Shown one piece after another: positions 61,546-64,000 of a DNA stretch of 64,000 nt. The stretch's first letter is position 1. Every line of letters begins with the position of its first letter. Source of the DNA: Fontivita pretiosa (GTDB lineage: Bacteria > Planctomycetota > Phycisphaerae > Tepidisphaerales > Tepidisphaeraceae); the NCBI RefSeq assembly GCF_050410795.1, contig NZ_CP191258.1, positions 744,001 through 808,000 on the forward strand, read 5' to 3'. The notes under the pieces were generated by a model, which was not told where the DNA came from, did no database searches, and saw only the letters and a list, made by a program, of their open reading frames with translations. The position numbers were made by a program, and so were the translations under genes.

Positions 61546-62488
61546 CGCTCGTGCTGGTTCCCTCGGGCCGGTTGAGCGTGACCCGCACGCGAACGCCCGC
61601 CGCCGAGCCGTTCACCGCTTCCAGGTACAGCGTCAGCTCCCGCTGTCCCGCCGACAGACCCAACTCTGACAGCGTGTAGGGATCTTCGTCGGCCAGGAAG
61701 TCGTCCGTCGTCCGCGCCGCGTCCCCGGGCTTGAGCCACAAACGCAGCAGTCCACTGCCCACGCGGTACTCGTGCGTGCGGTAGGTGACCCCGTCCAGCC
61801 CCGCCTTGTCGATCGCCGTGCGTGAAACCGTTGGCGAGGCCGGATTAGCAGCGTCATAGTCGAACGTCAGCGTAGCAGTGGGGTCCAGACCTGCCGGCAG
61901 CAGCAACGTCACCTTCGCCAACTGCTCACCGCTAGTGGACTGATCGTCCGATGTGTCGCTGAACGCGTTGAAACCGTCGGCAAAGTCGAGGATGCCGTCA
62001 GCATCGTTGTCATCGCGGTTCACGACAATCAGTTTGCCGGCGTTCCTGTCCGTGTCCTCCACCGCCTCGTCAGCGGCCGTGATCACCCCGTCGTTGTTGG
62101 AGTCGATGGCAAGGTCGATGTCATCGTCCCCGATCGTCGCCGCCGCCATGAAGGCGCTGCTCAGCCAGTAGTCGCCGCTGGCCTTGAGGATGGCGTAGAC
62201 GCTTTCTTCTTCCTCGAACAGCTCGTCATCCGCCGGCGTCAGCTCGAAGGTCGTGGTCGCGGTCGGCTGGTCGTCGCCGGGGATGACCACGCTGGTCGGC
62301 ATGCCGCTGTAGTCCTGGCCGCTGGTCGCCGTGCCCGCGGGGGCGAAGAGCTGCACCTCCAGCGGACTGCTCCAGTACCCCCAGCGGCCAACGATGAACG
62401 TGATCGTGTCGTCGTTCGCGGCATTCTCCGAGCCTTCCCCGTCCTGCACTCCGATCCACACGTACGGCTTGGGCGGGGTCGGATGCAA
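61511..62488 (-). CDS. Calx-beta N-terminal part of the same frameshifted gene
   Basis: About 325 residues. TPPKPYVWIGVQDGEGSE, then Calx-beta (PAGTATSGQDYSGMP; DDELFEEEESVYAILKASG), a Ca-binding-like stretch (IDSNNDGVITAADEAVEDTD; DDNDADGILDFADGF) and a beta domain ending LTLYLEAVNGSAAGVRVRV. The last residues (GACCRWTR) are out of frame; the continuation is at 60078-61545. The only start is a TTG at 62488 with no clear ribosome site and no signal peptide, so this copy is probably 5'-truncated. If the frameshift is real the gene is dead. Confidence 0.65.
   Translation of the reverse strand: MHPTPPKPYVWIGVQDGEGSENAANDDTITFIVGRWGYWSSPLEVQLFAPAGTATSGQDYSGMPTSVVIPGDDQPTATTTFELTPADDELFEEEESVYAILKASGDYWLSSAFMAAATIGDDDIDLAIDSNNDGVITAADEAVEDTDRNAGKLIVVNRDDNDADGILDFADGFNAFSDTSDDQSTSGEQLAKVTLLLPAGLDPTATLTFDYDAANPASPTVSRTAIDKAGLDGVTYRTHEYRVGSGLLRLWLKPGDAARTTDDFLADEDPYTLSELGLSAGQRELTLYLEAVNGSAAGVRVRVTLNRPEGTSTSDTVGACCRWTR
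62123..62482 (-). repeat. Calx-beta module DNA repeat, copy d
   Basis: Gap-free partner of 55201-55560. Resemblance to the other copies stops abruptly at 62482, just after the codons for PTPPKPY, as it does at 51960 in copy a. Confidence 0.9.
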
Positions 62489-62513
62489 GGGGAGTGTCCG
62501 AATCGGGCATGGC

Positions 62514-63269
62514 TCAGTTTCCGTTTGCCGGAGCTGTTGCGGAGCTTTGCCTCGCCCGGTGTGCTGCCTCTGCGTAATCCCTTATGCGCGCCTCGATTTC
62601 GGCCTGTGTTCGAGGTGCGTCAGGACCGGCTGAAGGGATGTGGATCGGCACCGGCTCATTGGCCGTCTTTTTGCCTTCACAATCGACCTCGAATCCGCCA
62701 CGTGAAGTAGTCTTGGGGGCGTTGGGTGCCCCATTGCGGTACATCGGGAAAATGGCCGGTCGCTGCGGATCGGGCTCGTAATAGGGACATTGCCAGAATC
62801 GCCCGGGCGACCGGTACACGAGATTGTTGTCCTTCTGGTCCGCTTGTGCATGCCATGCCCAATCGAACACCCACTCGTACCCCTCCTTCTCAATTCGTTC
62901 GATCGTCACCTCATTGTGGGTGTGAGGATACTGGATTCCAAATCTGCCGAGACGATCGGAGAAGACGCTAAATCGCTTCATCGTCTCCTGGCGAGGGCTT
63001 ATCATGCCTGGCGTAACTTGATTACCGACTAGCTCCGCCGTCTGCACGAAGATTTCTGCGCCATCTATGGGCTGTCCGTCCTGATCCTCAACCCGCCCGT
63101 ACAAGAGCTTCGGGTAACGCTTCATGGCGGCTTCCGGAGAACGTGGATCCTCCGCCACAGGGCGCGACTGCCCTCGGACGAAAACCAAGCAAACAGAGCT
63201 GAGTGCGAGCACGCTGAACGAAACGACGAACCAACGCCAGCGTCGAACATTCATCTGTAATGTCCTCAT
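62514..63269 (-). CDS. Secreted or membrane-anchored protein behind a hydrolase remnant
   Basis: 251 residues. Basic N-terminus and hydrophobic helix (RRWRWFVVSFSVLALSSVCL), then GRVEDQDGQPIDGAEIFVQT, a transthyretin/carboxypeptidase-regulatory-like strand also seen in the lipoprotein at 51961. FSDRLGRFGIQYPHTHNEVT and a Thr/Ala-rich end follow. The Cys in SSVC is not a strict lipobox, so the segment may be a signal anchor. The ATG at 63269 overlaps the stop of the hydrolase relic by 4 bp. It looks like the partner (immunity-like) gene left after its effector decayed. The ATG at 63254 is an alternative start. Confidence 0.7.
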   Translation of the reverse strand: MRTLQMNVRRWRWFVVSFSVLALSSVCLVFVRGQSRPVAEDPRSPEAAMKRYPKLLYGRVEDQDGQPIDGAEIFVQTAELVGNQVTPGMISPRQETMKRFSVFSDRLGRFGIQYPHTHNEVTIERIEKEGYEWVFDWAWHAQADQKDNNLVYRSPGRFWQCPYYEPDPQRPAIFPMYRNGAPNAPKTTSRGGFEVDCEGKKTANEPVPIHIPSAGPDAPRTQAEIEARIRDYAEAAHRARQSSATAPANGN

Positions 63270-63670
63270 TTGAGACCCGCCTTCTCCACGAGCTTTGCCC
63301 AGTAACTGGATATCTCCAAATTCGAGTGACTGAACTGCCCGGCGAGCGCGAGTGCTTCCGACACGACGACACCCCCCATGCTGTGCCCGAAGACAGTCAG
63401 TTTGCCACCGCTTTGCCTCAGGGCTTGCTTTGAGTTGAGGAACTGTCGCAGGCCAGCACCCGAGTGCCAGGCGATCTCTTCGCTGCGGTTGAAGTTGCCG
63501 GGATCAGCCACGGGATTATCGGTCGCCTGTGTTGGCCAGCTGAACAACCCGAAGGTCCCGCGGAACCCCTGCCAGCTACGCAGATAAAGCGAGACGGTGT
63601 CGGCGACAAGGGCGGTGTTGGCCCCGAACCAAAGGCCGACTTGTGCGAAGTCCGAGCTATCACTGCTTCC
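63266..63670 (-). pseudogene. Truncated alpha/beta hydrolase effector, remnant
   Basis: The frame ending at 63266 is open leftwards of about 63670 and has no ATG or GTG. It reads GTFGLFSWPTQATDNPVADP and GGKLTVFGHSMGGVVVSEAL, matching QFGLFSWPTN and GGKLSLMAHSMGNVVLSEAL of the intact hydrolase at 52603-55791. Only the region around the nucleophile Ser (GHSMGG) is left. It overlaps the partial gene ending at 63660. It is the C-terminal scrap of a further cassette. Confidence 0.65.
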
Positions 63671-64000
63671 GCGCCGGAGCAGTCGTGGGACGCGATGCAG
63701 CGGTCTTATAAGGATCTGGATCGGGATTGGCTCGCGCCTCGCGGATGCGCTCCATCGTTTGGAGGATCTGAGGGTCGCCGAGATCCTTCACTACGCAGAT
63801 AGCCGAGCCCTTTGGCATGAATTTACAGATATCCGACACGACCCAGTTTGATGGCACTTCGTCCTCGCCAACCAATATGCCAGGGCATACCACGGCCATG
63901 ATCGTCGCACCCACAGGCGGCACCGTCCTGATGCTCGTGCCTTCCACGCCCGCGTATAGAAAGAAGCTCATCGCTCTCGTCTCGGTTGGATCGAATTGAC
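63660..64000 (-). CDS. C-terminal end of a protein extending beyond the window
   Basis: The frame is open to the right edge (…FDPTETRAMSFFLYAGVEG…) and ends with a Pro/Ala/Thr tail (ASRPTTAPARKQ) like those of other planctomycete envelope proteins here. Middle part VPSNWVVSDICKFMPKGSAI and VVKDLGDPQILQTMERIREA. An ATG at 63971 could be a start, but the sequence before it looks coding. No family was recognised. It lies upstream of the cassette array in the same direction. Confidence 0.55.
   Translation of the reverse strand, partial: QFDPTETRAMSFFLYAGVEGTSIRTVPPVGATIMAVVCPGILVGEDEVPSNWVVSDICKFMPKGSAICVVKDLGDPQILQTMERIREARANPDPDPYKTAASRPTTAPARKQ

Noticed and set aside
57193..63670. Phage or integrative element
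   Set aside because: There is no integrase, capsid, tail or attachment-like repeat; the repeats are internal coding modules.
1..64000. tRNA, rRNA, CRISPR, riboswitch
   Set aside because: No cloverleaf, rRNA-like stretch, regular spaced repeats or known riboswitch core was seen by eye; a covariance search was not possible.

Overview
The window is high-GC bacterial DNA and reads as a planctomycete, probably of the Phycisphaerae kind. This is an inference from gene content, not from a marker gene. The pointers are an H-X9-DG prepilin-like protein, a giant protein with a type I dockerin and a PEP-CTERM tail, an F-type ATP synthase with unusual a and b subunits, uroporphyrinogen-decarboxylase-like proteins beside Gfo/Idh oxidoreductases, a PduT/PduS pair, and Calx-beta proteins. 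No rRNA, tRNA or CRISPR array was seen.

Layout. 1-2935 (minus) is a MacB-type ABC exporter with its HlyD-like adaptor; the permease runs off the left edge. 3308-5782 is the helicase HrpB. 5917-8031 (minus) holds four small proteins, three of them with membrane segments. 8215-13762 is an ATP synthase operon (atpZ-like, small membrane protein, atpB, atpE, atpF, atpH, atpA) that stops after alpha; gamma, beta and epsilon are not in the window. Then come an FHA-GAF-PP2C phosphatase, panC and a TGS GTPase. A complete insertion sequence (17891-18953) with 18-bp inverted ends and a 9-bp target duplication sits inside a REP-like palindrome cluster.

18969-31169 is a catabolic and redox region. It has two UroD-like proteins, a GntR regulator, a Gfo/Idh oxidoreductase, a class III aminotransferase and an aldo/keto reductase. 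It also has a four-gene minus-strand operon encoding a Tat-exported DUF362 protein, a NapH-NapG fusion polyferredoxin, PduS and PduT. That operon looks like an electron wire between a microcompartment-type shell protein and the membrane.

31665-51708 holds the PEP-CTERM/dockerin protein, a purine-type permease, a nucleoside monophosphate kinase, acetyl-CoA synthetase, an MFS symporter, PutA, a FadB/FadJ-like fusion, a FabG-like reductase and a split isobutyryl-CoA mutase (IcmF in two genes). Together these suggest use of proline, acetate and branched or short acyl-CoAs.

51780-64000 is the most unusual part. It is about 12 kb, all on the minus strand with short gaps, and contains four copies or remnants of one Calx-beta module. 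The intact copies lead into different C-terminal domains (an alpha/beta hydrolase; a putative nuclease-like domain), and each is followed at once by a small protein. One copy has decayed by nonsense, deletion and frameshift. This is best explained as an array of orphan polymorphic-toxin (effector/immunity) cassettes; it is a hypothesis and not a recognised system.

Several genes have a -10-like box ending only 6-7 nt before the start codon, which suggests leaderless transcripts.
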